The notes beneath the pieces are model-generated. The model saw only the letters and a list, made by a program, of their open reading frames with translations. It did not search any database and was not told the origin of the DNA. This document shows, piece after piece, positions 24,263 through 32,927 of a stretch of DNA of 39,841 nucleotides. Both the position numbers and the translations under genes were made by a program. The stretch comes from an uncultured Clostridium sp. (GTDB lineage Bacteria; Bacillota; Clostridia; TANB77; CAG-508): positions 1-39,841 of the forward strand of contig USCV01000011.1 of assembly GCA_900553225.1 (NCBI GenBank), read 5' to 3'. Numbering within the stretch: position 1 is the first letter of the stretch; each line of letters opens with the position of its first letter.

Positions 24263-25189
24263 GTGAAAAAAAGAAATAATTTTAAAAGAGTAATAAAAAT
24301 TATGGCAGTTGTGCTAGTTATTATTGCTACAAGTTTTGTCTTTTGTGAATTTGGTGATAAAAGCAATGCAGATGCAGGATATCATTCAAGTTATAGTGGT
24401 GGACATTCTAGTAGTTCAAGTAGTCATAGTAGTTCAAGTAGTCATAGCAGCTCGAGTAGTCATAGCAGCTCAAGTAGTTCATCGGGAAGTTATTCAAGCA
24501 GTTCATCAACTACTGAAGATATAATTTTATCATTGGTTATATTTGTAATTGCAACTGCAATTATAATTATTGCATCAATAGCCTCATCAAATTCAAACAA
24601 AAATAGAAAAATCAATAATATTGGAGCATCTATAAAGAATAATGAGCAAGCAATTAATGAGATTAAGAAATATATACCTACATTTGATGTAAATCAATTC
24701 TTATTAAATGGATATGGTATTTTTGTAAGAATAGAAGAAGCATGGATGAATTTTGATCTAGAAAAAGTAAGAGATTGTATTACAGATGAAATGTTTAATA
24801 TGTATGAATCTCAATTAACAAGCATGGAAATGAATGGCGAACAAAATATAATGAGAGATTTTAAATTAATTAACAGTGCTATAACACAAGCAAGTAAACA
24901 AAATAATATGCTTCAAGTAAAAGCAAGATATACGATTGAATTTTATGATTATATTATTAATAGAAATACAAAAGCAGTTGTAAGAGGAAATAGCAATAGA
25001 AAGATAAGAATGGTATACGAATTTACATTTATTAAAGACATTGAAAATAAAAAATTAGATAAATGTCCAAATTGCGGAGCTGAAATAAATATAAATTCAG
25101 CAGGAATATGCGAATATTGTAATTCAAAATTAGTAGATGATAGTAAAGATTGGGTAATGTCTAAGAAAGTTTCATTACTTCAACAATAA
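24263..25189 (+). CDS. Tim44-like domain membrane protein with Ser/His repeat and zinc ribbon (copy 1)
   Basis: The start is GTG 24263 (SD AGGAGA, 7-nt spacing), supported by the parallel start of copy 2; ATG 24206 has no SD. The product is 308 residues. An N-terminal signal-type helix IKIMAVVLVIIATSFVFC is followed by NADAGYHSSYSGG, a (HSSSSS)n tract, a second membrane helix IILSLVIFVIATAIIIIASI, and a Tim44-like domain (EQAINEIKKYIPTFD...VKARYTIEFYDYIIN). A zinc ribbon follows, with CPNC (near 272-275) and CEYC (near 289-292). Such proteins are often named zinc-ribbon transport proteins; the function is unknown. The last 184 codons are nearly identical to those of copy 2. Confidence 0.8.
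   Translation: MKKRNNFKRVIKIMAVVLVIIATSFVFCEFGDKSNADAGYHSSYSGGHSSSSSSHSSSSSHSSSSSHSSSSSSSGSYSSSSSTTEDIILSLVIFVIATAIIIIASIASSNSNKNRKINNIGASIKNNEQAINEIKKYIPTFDVNQFLLNGYGIFVRIEEAWMNFDLEKVRDCITDEMFNMYESQLTSMEMNGEQNIMRDFKLINSAITQASKQNNMLQVKARYTIEFYDYIINRNTKAVVRGNSNRKIRMVYEFTFIKDIENKKLDKCPNCGAEININSAGICEYCNSKLVDDSKDWVMSKKVSLLQQ
24404..24483. repeat. 18-bp coding repeat (His-Ser5)
   Basis: About four units of CAT-AGT-AGT-TCA-AGT-AGT, with AGC/TCG variants, encode HSSSSS in copy 1. Such repeats can change number by slippage without breaking the frame. Confidence 0.8.
24638..25189. repeat. 552-bp direct repeat, copy A
   Basis: It aligns with 26251-26802 over its full length without indels and with only scattered substitutions. 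It covers the Tim44-like domain and zinc ribbon of copy 1 up to and including the stop codon. Confidence 0.85.
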
Positions 25190-25195
25190 ATAATA

Positions 25196-25239
25196 AAGGA
25201 GGGGTGTTTTACCATATTTATTGGTAAATAAAAATTATG
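25196..25239 (+). promoter_or_regulatory. Unusual translation start: SD separated from ATG by a hairpin
   Basis: AAAGGAGGGG (25196-25204) lies 32 bases before ATG 25237. Between them TTTACCA (25208-25214) and TGGTAAA (25222-25228) form a perfect 7-bp stem with a 7-nt loop. Folding would bring the SD to about 11 nt from the ATG. An in-frame TAA at 25225-25227 excludes an earlier start in this frame. Confidence 0.6.
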
Positions 25240-25779
25240 CAAGAATTATTACAAAATTTATTAAAAGAAGATAAAGATTTTACAGAAGCAAAATTTAAAG
25301 CAAAAGCTGACAACATTTTCATTCAACTTTATACTGCTGTTATGAAACAAGATCTAACAAGAGTAAAGCATTTTCTTTCAGATGATTTGTATAAGAAATT
25401 TGAAGAAAAAGTTAGACTATTAAATGAAAGAAATGTAATACAGATTTATGGAGAATTAAATGTATCTGAAACCAGAATTACACAAATTTCAGAAAACGAA
25501 GACAACTTTGAAATAGAAGTAAATTTGCTTACAAAATATCTAGACTATCAAATTGATAAGCAGACTAAAAAAATAGTTAGTGGTGATAATGAAGTAAGAA
25601 CTGAAAAAGTTATGAGACTATTATTTACAAAAACAAAAATGGCAAAATCACTAGGAGTAGCAAGAAAATGTCAGTCTTGCGGTGCAAATATTGATTTAAA
25701 TATGGATGGAAGGTGTGCATATTGTGGAACCATTTTTAAACTTGAAAGATATGATTGGATTTTGAAAAATATTTTATAG
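25237..25779 (+). CDS. Soluble Tim44-like domain protein with zinc ribbon
   Basis: The 180-residue protein lacks the signal helix, Ser-rich tract and membrane segment of its neighbours. It keeps a Tim44-like region (AKADNIFIQLYTAVMKQDLT...EIEVNLLTKYLDYQID) and a C-terminal zinc ribbon with CQSC (near 147-150) and CAYC (near 163-166), ending ERYDWILKNIL. Sequence similarity to the flanking copies is moderate, so it is an older paralogue. It lies between them, and the start has the hairpin arrangement described above. It may be a soluble partner of the two membrane forms (inference). Confidence 0.75.
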   Translation: MQELLQNLLKEDKDFTEAKFKAKADNIFIQLYTAVMKQDLTRVKHFLSDDLYKKFEEKVRLLNERNVIQIYGELNVSETRITQISENEDNFEIEVNLLTKYLDYQIDKQTKKIVSGDNEVRTEKVMRLLFTKTKMAKSLGVARKCQSCGANIDLNMDGRCAYCGTIFKLERYDWILKNIL

Positions 25780-25794
25780 AGATTGGAGAAAAAG

Positions 25795-26802
25795 ATGAAA
25801 AAAAGTAATAGTTTTAGAAAGGCAATAAAAATTATAACAGTTATTTTAATTATTTTTGCAACAAGTTTTGTATTTTGTGAGTTGGAAGATAAAAGTAATG
25901 CAGACGCGGGATATCATTCAAGTTATAGCGGTGGAAAATCAAGCAGTTCATCGAAAAGTAAATCATCAAGCGGTTCATCGAAAAGTAAATCATCAAGCAG
26001 TTCATCGAAAAGTAAATCATCAAGCAGTTCATCGAAAAGTAAATCATCAAGCAGTTCATCAAAAAGAAGGTCGTCTAGTAGTTCTTCGAGTAGGAGTTCC
26101 TCTGGCAAAACAGCAAGCTCGAGAGGGTCAATTTTAGCATTATTGGTGGGTAGTATTATGTCTATCATTATGCCAGCTATTATCATAATAGTTGTAATTG
26201 CCTTAAGTAAGAACAAAAAATTAAAAAATAATAATAGAATAGTAGTAACCAATAATGAGCAAGCAATTAATGAGATTAAAAAATATATTCCTTCATTTGA
26301 TGCGAATAAATTCTTATTAAATGGATATGGCATTTTTGTAAGAATAGAAGAAGCATGGATGAATTTCGATCTAGAAAAAGTAAGAGATTGTATTACAGAT
26401 GAAATGTTTAATATGTATGAATCTCAATTAACAAGCATGGAAATGAATGGTGAACAAAATATAATGAAAGACTTTAAATTGATTAATAGTGCTGTAACTC
26501 AAGCAAGCAAACAAAACAACATGCTTCAAGTAAAGGCGAGATATACGGTTGAATTTTATGATTATATTATCAATAGAAGTACAAAAGCAGTTGTAAGAGG
26601 AAATAGCAATAGAAAGATGAGAATGGTATATGAATTTACATTTATTAGAGATATCGAAAACAAAAAATTAGATAAATGTCCAAATTGTGGAGCCGAGATA
26701 AATATAAATTCTGCAGGAATATGTAAATACTGTAACTCAAAATTAGTGGATGATAGTAAAGATTGGGTAATGTCTAAGAAAGTTTCGTTACTTCAACAAT
26801 AA
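25795..26802 (+). CDS. Tim44-like domain membrane protein with Ser/Lys repeat and zinc ribbon (copy 2)
   Basis: The start is ATG 25795 (SD TTGGAG); TTG 25783 is inside the SD. The 335-residue product has the same order as copy 1: signal-type helix IKIITVILIIFATSFVFC, NADAGYHSSYSGG, a low-complexity tract, a membrane helix (LALLVGSIMSIIMPAIIIIV), a Tim44-like domain, and a zinc ribbon CPNC...CKYC. The tract is strongly basic (KSKSSSSSS units) instead of His-rich as in copy 1, so the two proteins differ mainly in the charge of the exported or linker segment. A strong terminator follows. Confidence 0.8.
   Translation: MKKSNSFRKAIKIITVILIIFATSFVFCELEDKSNADAGYHSSYSGGKSSSSSKSKSSSGSSKSKSSSSSSKSKSSSSSSKSKSSSSSSKRRSSSSSSSRSSSGKTASSRGSILALLVGSIMSIIMPAIIIIVVIALSKNKKLKNNNRIVVTNNEQAINEIKKYIPSFDANKFLLNGYGIFVRIEEAWMNFDLEKVRDCITDEMFNMYESQLTSMEMNGEQNIMKDFKLINSAVTQASKQNNMLQVKARYTVEFYDYIINRSTKAVVRGNSNRKMRMVYEFTFIRDIENKKLDKCPNCGAEININSAGICKYCNSKLVDDSKDWVMSKKVSLLQQ
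25936..26067. repeat. 27-bp tandem coding repeat (KSKSSSSSS)
   Basis: One 24-bp unit and four 27-bp units of AAATCATCAAGC...GAAAAGT, nearly identical to each other, lie inside copy 2. The near-identity implies recent expansion, and the length keeps the frame. Confidence 0.85.
26251..26802. repeat. 552-bp direct repeat, copy B
   Basis: The partner of 24638-25189. Recombination between the two would delete about 1.6 kb, including the soluble Tim44-like gene, and leave one hybrid membrane copy. Confidence 0.85.
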
Positions 26803-26806
26803 TCTT

Positions 26807-26847
26807 AAAAAGAGATTTTAATATAAAACTATTAAAGTCTCTTTTTT
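26807..26847 (+). terminator. Intrinsic terminator of the Tim44-like cluster
   Basis: AAAAAGAGA-t-TTTAAT (26807-26822) pairs with ATTAAA-g-TCTCTTTTT (26831-26846); the tail is T-rich. Confidence 0.85.
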
Positions 26848-26962
26848 ATTTGCTATATAAAATAACAACAAAAACTATTTAAAAAGAATATAAACTGTGC
26901 TAGAATAAAAAAAGACGAAAAATGTCGAAAAAAATATCAAACTAATGATGGGAGAGAAAGTG

Positions 26963-27805
26963 ATGAAACAAGAAAAAACAGAAAAAAGACAATTTACAGT
27001 ATTCGGTTTTACAATCTGGAGGCTTATGGCATATTTCATTATATATAGTATTTTAGGTTATATAGTTGAAACATTATTTGGATTAGTAACAAAGGGAGTA
27101 TTAGAAAGTAGAAAAAGTTTTTTATATGGTCCGTTTTGCGCAATTTATGGCTTGGGAGCAGTTGTTGTTATATTAGGATTACAAAAATTTAAAAAAAATA
27201 ATTATACTTTATTCTTTGGCGGTATATTAATTGGATCAGTTGTGGAGTATGCAATTAGTGCTATTGGAGAATTAATATTTCATATTAAGTGGTGGGACTA
27301 TTCTGGTATGCCATTTAATATAAATGGTAGAATTTGTTTAGCATTTTCATTTTTTTGGGGAGTACTTGCAATTTATTTAATGGGACATTTGCAACCTAAA
27401 ATAGAGAAACTTTTAAACAAAATTCCAGAAAAAACATTTAAGATTGTTACCGTTGTAGGTGTTGTTGTTATGCTTTTAGACTTTATAGTGACAGGTTTTG
27501 CTCTTCAGATATTCTTTACAAGACTTGTTAGAAATTATAACTTAGAATTGAAAGATATGGACAAATATATTGTAAAGGAAAACCAAATATATGATAATCC
27601 AACAGTAAGAGAAATAACAGACAAATATTTTTCAGACGAGAAAATGCTAAAAACATTTCCAAATATAAAAGTTACAAAAAAAGATGGTCAAATAGTTTAT
27701 ATATGTGATATTCTAAAAGATATACAACCTTACTATGTTAGAATTTTCACACCAAAACTTGGAATAAAAGATGGTGATATAATACGAGTAAATGCAAATG
27801 AATAG
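26963..27805 (+). CDS. CmpB-like (PF06541 type) membrane protein with C-terminal extension
   Basis: The start is ATG 26963 (SD GGGAGAG, 6-nt spacing), giving 280 residues. About five membrane segments carry the family motifs GYIVETLFG, YGPFCAIYGLG and WWDYSGMPFNINGRICLA, then a soluble C-terminal domain of about 90 residues (from KDMDKYIVKE) ends in DGDIIRVNANE. The paralogue at 3171-3881 lacks this domain. The function of the family is unproven. It has its own terminator upstream and a long leader of glmM downstream, so it is probably monocistronic. Confidence 0.75.
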   Translation: MKQEKTEKRQFTVFGFTIWRLMAYFIIYSILGYIVETLFGLVTKGVLESRKSFLYGPFCAIYGLGAVVVILGLQKFKKNNYTLFFGGILIGSVVEYAISAIGELIFHIKWWDYSGMPFNINGRICLAFSFFWGVLAIYLMGHLQPKIEKLLNKIPEKTFKIVTVVGVVVMLLDFIVTGFALQIFFTRLVRNYNLELKDMDKYIVKENQIYDNPTVREITDKYFSDEKMLKTFPNIKVTKKDGQIVYICDILKDIQPYYVRIFTPKLGIKDGDIIRVNANE

Positions 27806-27897
27806 CATAAAATGAAAACATTATAAAAATAGTTAAAAAGTATGTCACAAATCCTGAAGAAATTTAATAAAATTATCAGTAAAGAACAGATAAACGA

Positions 27898-27926
27898 TTG
27901 ACTATTGAAAAATCAAAATGTATAAT
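27898..27926 (+). promoter_or_regulatory. Promoter of glmM
   Basis: TTGACT (27898-27903), 17-bp spacer, TATAAT (27921-27926), about 95 bases before the start codon. Confidence 0.75.
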
Positions 27927-27967
27927 ACAAAATAGCATGAATAATACATTAAAAATTAGTATTTACT

Positions 27968-28002
27968 ATGCAAAAATTAATATATTTTATAAATTTTTGC
28001 AT
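27968..28002 (+). promoter_or_regulatory. Leader hairpin just upstream of the glmM ribosome-binding site
   Basis: ATGCAAAAATT (27968-27978) and AATTTTTGCAT (27992-28002) are a perfect 11-bp inverted repeat with a 13-nt AT-rich loop. It ends 3 bases before the SD GAAGGATGG. It could be an mRNA structure affecting translation or stability, or a protein-binding dyad. The T's lie inside the stem and no T-run follows, so it is not a simple terminator. Confidence 0.55.
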
Positions 28003-28022
28003 TATGGAAGGATGGTTTAATT

Positions 28023-29387
28023 ATGAGAAAATATTTTGGAACAGATGGAATAAGGAGAATTGCAAATACAGAACTTTCTCCAGAATTGGTTTATAAAGTT
28101 GCAAAAGCAGGTGCATATGTATTATCAAAACATACAGACCACGCACCAACAATTTTAATAGGTAGAGATACAAGAATCTCTGGTTCTTTAATTGAAAGTG
28201 CAATGGTTGCTGGCTTTTTAAGTTATGGTGCAAATGTAAAAATATTAGGCGTAATTCCTACACCAGCAGTTGCATACCTAACAAGAAGATTTAAAGCAGA
28301 TGCAAGTGTTGTAATTTCTGCATCACATAATACATATGAGTTTAATGGAATAAAATATTTTAGTAATAAAGGAATGAAAATTCCAGATGATTTAGAAGAA
28401 GAAATTGAAAATGTAATGGATTCAGGAAAAATTACAGAGCTTACAGCAATAAATGATAAAATTGGTGTTTCAGAAGACCGCACAGATTTACTTGATGAAT
28501 ATGTATATTTCTTTAGAAAGAATTTTGAAGAAGAATTAGAAGTTTTAGACAAAGAAAATTTTACAATTGCAGTAGATACAGCAAATGGTGCAACTTCTGT
28601 TGTAGCAGAAAAAGTGTTTAAAGTATTAGGAATTAATTATCATATTATTAATAATACTCCAGATGGAATTAATATTAATGCCAACTGTGGTTCAACACAC
28701 CTAGAGGGGTTAAAGAAATTTGTATTAAAAAATAAATGCAATTTAGGTGTAGCATATGATGGTGATGGAGATAGATGTTTACTTGTAGATGAAAAAGGAA
28801 ATGAAATAGATGGAGATAAGATTTTAGCAGTTATTTCTAATCGATTAAAGCAAAAAGGAAAACTAAAAAAAGATACAATAGTTGCAACTGTAATGAGCAA
28901 TTTAGGATTAAAGAAATATGCTCAAAATAATAATCTAAACTTAGTACAAACAAAAGTTGGAGATAGATATGTACTAGAAGAAATGATGAAAAATGGGTAT
29001 AATCTTGGTGGAGAGCAATCAGGACATATTATATTTCTTGATTATAATCCAACAGGTGATGGAATATTAACATCACTTATGTTCATTCAAAGTTTATTAG
29101 AAAATCAATGCTCTGCTTCAGAGCTATGTAATATTATAAAACTATATCCACAAGTATTAGTAAATGCTAAAGTATCTAGTGATAAAAAATATGAATATGA
29201 TAAAGATGAAATAATAGCAAAAAATATTAAATTATTAGAAGAAGAATTTTCAGGAAACGGAAGAGTATTAATAAGAGCTTCAGGAACAGAGCCACTTGTT
29301 CGTGTAATGATTGAAGGTGAAAATCAAGAGTATATTAAGAAAAAAGCTGAAGAATTAGCAAAAATTATTGAAGATAGATTAAAATAA
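28023..29387 (+). CDS. glmM: Phosphoglucosamine mutase
   Basis: The 454-residue enzyme converts glucosamine 6-phosphate to glucosamine 1-phosphate for UDP-GlcNAc and peptidoglycan synthesis. It begins RKYFGTDGIRR; the active-site serine loop is VVISASHNTYEFNGIKYF (near 96-113), the metal-binding loop is AYDGDGDRCL (near 239-248), and the sugar-specificity loop GGEQSGH and phosphate-binding RASGTEPLVRVM are all present. The length is typical. The first gene of a probable glmM-metG-tmk run: metG starts 40 bases later. Confidence 0.97.
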   Translation: MRKYFGTDGIRRIANTELSPELVYKVAKAGAYVLSKHTDHAPTILIGRDTRISGSLIESAMVAGFLSYGANVKILGVIPTPAVAYLTRRFKADASVVISASHNTYEFNGIKYFSNKGMKIPDDLEEEIENVMDSGKITELTAINDKIGVSEDRTDLLDEYVYFFRKNFEEELEVLDKENFTIAVDTANGATSVVAEKVFKVLGINYHIINNTPDGININANCGSTHLEGLKKFVLKNKCNLGVAYDGDGDRCLLVDEKGNEIDGDKILAVISNRLKQKGKLKKDTIVATVMSNLGLKKYAQNNNLNLVQTKVGDRYVLEEMMKNGYNLGGEQSGHIIFLDYNPTGDGILTSLMFIQSLLENQCSASELCNIIKLYPQVLVNAKVSSDKKYEYDKDEIIAKNIKLLEEEFSGNGRVLIRASGTEPLVRVMIEGENQEYIKKKAEELAKIIEDRLK

Positions 29388-29427
29388 ATCTAAATATTTA
29401 AAACTATAGAAAGAGGGAATAAAGAAT

Positions 29428-31011
29428 ATGGATAAAAAGACATTTTATATAACAACACCAATATATTATCCAAGCGGAAAGTTCCACATTGGAACAGCCT
29501 ATACAACAACACTTGCAGATACAATAAAAAGATATAAAAAAATGAGAGGGTATGATGCTTATCTTTTAACAGGACTTGACGAGCATGGTCAAAAAGTTCA
29601 AACAGTAGCCGAAAATAGAGGACTTACTCCTAAAGCTCATGTTGATGAAATGGCCAAAGAAGCAAAAAAATTATGGTCTTTAATGGAAATTGATTATGAC
29701 CAATTTATTCGAACAACAGATGAAAAACACGAAGAAGTTGTAAGCAAGGTTGTTGAAAAATTTGTTGCAAACGGAGATATATATAAAGGAAAATATGAAG
29801 GATGGTATTGCATGCCATGTGAAACATATTTTACTAAAAGTCAATTAGTAGATGGAAAATGCCCAGATTGTGGTAGAGAAGTTAAAAAAATGCAAGAAGA
29901 TTGTTACTTCTTTAATATGAAAAAATATGAAGATAGGCTTATAAAATTCTATGAAGAAAATCCTCATTTTATAGAACCAGAATTTAGAAGAAACGAAATA
30001 TTTAGTAATTTCATAAAGCCAGGCTTAGAGGATTTATGTATTAGTCGTACTACTTTTGATTGGGGAATAAAAATGAAAAATGATCCAAAACATGTTTTAT
30101 ATGTTTGGGTAGATGCACTTACAAATTATATTTCAGCACTTGGATATCTAACAGATGATGATTCTTTATTTAGAAAATATTGGCCTGCAGACTTGCATAT
30201 TGTTGCAAAAGATATCATACGTTTCCATGGAATATATTGGCCAATTTTCCTAATGGCTCTAGGTTTGGAATTACCTAAAAAAATATATGCACACGGATAT
30301 ATTGTTATGAAAGATGGAAAAATGTCAAAGTCAAAAGGAAATGTTATATATCCGGAAGATTTAATAGGAAGATATGGATTAGATGCAACTAAATATTATT
30401 TATTAAGAGAAATGTCATTTGGACAAGACTCTGTATTTACACCAGAAGTTTTTGTTGAAAGATATAATTTTGATTTGTGCAATGATTTGGGAAATCTACT
30501 AAATAGAACAATTGGAATGATAAATAAGTACTTTGATGGCGTTATTTCATCTAAGGAAATAGTAAAAACAGAATATGATTCTGTATTAGAAGAATTTACA
30601 CAAGATAAGATAAAAGAAGTTGAAAAAAATATGGATAGTTACCATATTAGCAATGCGATTGCTGAAATTTGGTCTATTATTGCAAGAACTAATAAATATA
30701 TAGATGAAACAGAGCCTTGGAAGCTTTCAAAAGAAGAAGAAAGCAGCTTAAAACTTAAATCTGTAATGTATCATCTTGTTGAAAATTTAAGAAAAATCGC
30801 TATCTTAATAAGACCATTCATGCAGGATACATCAAATCGAATTTTAAGCCAACTAGGAATTGAAAACGAAAACTTAAAAACTTGGGAGAGCTTACATGAT
30901 TATAAAGAATATGAAGATAATTTAAAAGTAATAAATAAAGGAGAACCTTTATTTATTAGATTAGAAAAAGATGAAGAAATTGACTGGATAAAAGAAAAAA
31001 TGAAAAAGTAA
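29428..31011 (+). CDS. metG: Methionyl-tRNA synthetase (short form)
   Basis: The 527-residue class I enzyme has TTPIYYPSGKFHIGTAYT (HIGH-like HIGT), DEHGQKVQ, a zinc knuckle CMPC...CPDC (near 130-150), and KMSKSKGN (near 299-306), followed by the helical anticodon-binding domain. It lacks the C-terminal EMAP/tRNA-binding domain of longer MetRS such as the Bacillus enzyme. No T-box or SAM-type leader is visible in the 40-base gap; expression probably depends on the glmM promoter. SD is AGAGGGA. Confidence 0.97.
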   Translation: MDKKTFYITTPIYYPSGKFHIGTAYTTTLADTIKRYKKMRGYDAYLLTGLDEHGQKVQTVAENRGLTPKAHVDEMAKEAKKLWSLMEIDYDQFIRTTDEKHEEVVSKVVEKFVANGDIYKGKYEGWYCMPCETYFTKSQLVDGKCPDCGREVKKMQEDCYFFNMKKYEDRLIKFYEENPHFIEPEFRRNEIFSNFIKPGLEDLCISRTTFDWGIKMKNDPKHVLYVWVDALTNYISALGYLTDDDSLFRKYWPADLHIVAKDIIRFHGIYWPIFLMALGLELPKKIYAHGYIVMKDGKMSKSKGNVIYPEDLIGRYGLDATKYYLLREMSFGQDSVFTPEVFVERYNFDLCNDLGNLLNRTIGMINKYFDGVISSKEIVKTEYDSVLEEFTQDKIKEVEKNMDSYHISNAIAEIWSIIARTNKYIDETEPWKLSKEEESSLKLKSVMYHLVENLRKIAILIRPFMQDTSNRILSQLGIENENLKTWESLHDYKEYEDNLKVINKGEPLFIRLEKDEEIDWIKEKMKK

Positions 31012-31021
31012 GGTGAAAAAG

Positions 31022-31702
31022 ATGGGAAAAATATTTGTTATAGATGGAACAGATGGAAGTGGCAAACAAACTCAATTTATGAAATTACAAGAAAGATTAA
31101 CCAAAGAAAACATAAATTATAAAACAGTAAGTTTTCCAAATTATGATAGTCCATCATCTTCGCTTGTAAAAATGTATTTATCTGGCGAATTTGGAACAGA
31201 TGCAAAAAAAATTAGTCCATATATTGCTTCTACTTTTTATGCAGCAGATAGATACGCAACTTATAAAAAAGACCTAGAAGAATATTACAATAATGGTGGA
31301 ATAATTTTAGCAGACAGATATACAACAGCTAATATGGTTCATCAAGCAGGAAAAATATATAACAAGGAAGAAAGAGAAAAGTTTTTAAATTGGCTTTGGG
31401 ACTATGAGTTTAATTTATATGGTTTACCAATTCCAAATGAGGTATTCTTTTTGAAAATGCCACCAGAAAAAAGCCTAGAATTAATTAAAGATAGAGAAAA
31501 TAAATTTACACATAATGCCCAAAAAGACATTCATGAAAGTGACGAAAAGCACATAATAGATTCGTATAATGCCGCATGTGATGTAGCAATCAAATACAAT
31601 TGGTACACAATAGAATGTATAAAAGAGGGTTCTCTAAGAACTATAGAAGATATTCATGAAGAAATATTTAAGGAAATACAAAAACATTGTTATATGAATT
31701 AA
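31022..31702 (+). CDS. tmk: Thymidylate kinase-like protein
   Basis: The start is ATG 31022 (SD AAGGTG); the GTG at 31013 overlaps the SD. The 226-residue product has P-loop IDGTDGSGKQTQ, the DR(Y/H) motif in ILADRYTTANMVHQAGK, and FFLKMPPEKSLELIKDR, matching the dTMP kinase fold. GSGKQTQ in place of GxGKST/TT and an insertion around the lid place it in the variant clade common in Clostridia. It phosphorylates dTMP to dTDP; specificity is inferred. It is coupled to metG, 10 bases upstream. Confidence 0.85.
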   Translation: MGKIFVIDGTDGSGKQTQFMKLQERLTKENINYKTVSFPNYDSPSSSLVKMYLSGEFGTDAKKISPYIASTFYAADRYATYKKDLEEYYNNGGIILADRYTTANMVHQAGKIYNKEEREKFLNWLWDYEFNLYGLPIPNEVFFLKMPPEKSLELIKDRENKFTHNAQKDIHESDEKHIIDSYNAACDVAIKYNWYTIECIKEGSLRTIEDIHEEIFKEIQKHCYMN

Positions 31703-31814
31703 AATATAAAAAAGCTAAAATGTACAAAAAAATCATATAAAAGTATATTTTTCCTTTGAAATATGATATAATAAAAAGCGTGCTAAAAAATTGAATGGAG
31801 GTTATAGAAATATT

Positions 31815-32762
31815 ATGATAGAAAAAAGAAAAGTAGTGTTAGTAGGAACAGGTTTTGTTGGAATGAGCATGGCATATTCATTATTAAATCAAGGAGGAAT
31901 AAATGAGCTTGTTTTAATAGATGTATTAAAAGACAAAGCAGTCGGAGAAGCAATGGATTTATCACATGGAGTACCATGTGCTCCAGCTAAAATTGATATT
32001 AAGGCAGGAGATTACGACGAATGTAAAGATGCTGATATAGTTGTTATTACTGCAGGACTTGCACAAAAACCAGGACAAACAAGATTAGACTTAGCTAAAA
32101 CAAATGCAAAAATTATGAAAGATATTACACAAAGCGTAGTAAGCAGTGGATTCAATGGAATATTTGTTATTGCAAGTAATCCAGTAGATTTAATGACATA
32201 TGTTGTACAAAAGGTATCTGGTTTTCCAAAAAGTAAAGTAATTGGATCTGGAACTGTTTTAGATACAGCAAGACTTAGATATTTACTTGGTGAACATTTA
32301 GAAGTATCTAGCAAAAATGTACATGCATATATAATGGGAGAACATGGAGATTCTTCATTTGTTCCATGGTCACATAGCTACATTGGTTGTAAAAGCCTAA
32401 TAAAAATTATTAAACAAAGAAATGAAGATTTAAAAATATTAGATGAAATTTATACAAATGTACAACAAGCAGCATATGAAATAATTAACCGTAAAAAAGC
32501 TACTTATTATGGAATAGGCTTAGGTTTAACAAGAATTATAAAAGCTATTTTAAATAATGAAAATGAAATTTTGACAATATCTACTTATTTAGATGGCGAA
32601 TATGATCAAAAAGGCATATTTATAGGAGTACCAGCAATAGTTAATTCAAATGGTGTAAAAGAAATATTAGAATTAAATTTAGAAGATGCTGAAAAGGAAA
32701 AGTTTAACAACAGTTGCAATATACTAAGAGGTATGTTAAAAGAAATAGAAGAAAATAACTAA
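31815..32762 (+). CDS. ldh: L-lactate dehydrogenase
   Basis: The start is ATG 31815; GGAGG (31797-31801) lies 13 nt upstream, rather far, but the earlier TTG 31791 lacks an SD. 315 residues. NAD-binding GTGFVG, LIDV acidic residue, and the active-site loop AGLAQKPGQTRLDL, where Gln (not the Arg of malate dehydrogenase) indicates lactate/pyruvate. Catalytic His is in MGEHGDSSF and substrate Arg in DTARLRYLL. It regenerates NAD from pyruvate, consistent with fermentation. TATAAT at 31767-31772 is a likely -10 without a clear -35; its terminator shows it is monocistronic. Confidence 0.95.
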   Translation: MIEKRKVVLVGTGFVGMSMAYSLLNQGGINELVLIDVLKDKAVGEAMDLSHGVPCAPAKIDIKAGDYDECKDADIVVITAGLAQKPGQTRLDLAKTNAKIMKDITQSVVSSGFNGIFVIASNPVDLMTYVVQKVSGFPKSKVIGSGTVLDTARLRYLLGEHLEVSSKNVHAYIMGEHGDSSFVPWSHSYIGCKSLIKIIKQRNEDLKILDEIYTNVQQAAYEIINRKKATYYGIGLGLTRIIKAILNNENEILTISTYLDGEYDQKGIFIGVPAIVNSNGVKEILELNLEDAEKEKFNNSCNILRGMLKEIEENN

Positions 32763-32773
32763 ATAAAATATAT

Positions 32774-32806
32774 AAGATACAGTATAAAAAATATTGTATC
32801 TTTTTC
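32774..32806 (+). terminator. Intrinsic terminator of ldh
   Basis: AAGATACAGTAT (32774-32785) pairs with ATATTGTATCTT (32791-32802), 12 bp with one G-T, with a 5-nt loop and T-rich tail. Confidence 0.9.
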
Positions 32807-32927
32807 TTGGCTATGCGAAAATCTTAAAAATTAAATATGTACTGAACATTAAAATTTTATTTTTATAAGGGATAGATTTTTTAAAAATAACATGATATAA
32901 TTCAAAAGATTAAGAAAGGAAAATAAC

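Noticed and set aside
24404..26067. Short regular repeats that could suggest a CRISPR array
   Set aside because: The 18-bp and 27-bp units are contiguous, in frame and encode Ser-rich tracts; there are no unique spacers.
25850..26333. Long minus-strand and alternative plus-strand frames across the Ser/Lys repeat (for example MIYFSMNCL repeats)
   Set aside because: Shadow frames produced by the 27-bp tandem repeat; no SD and no plausible protein.
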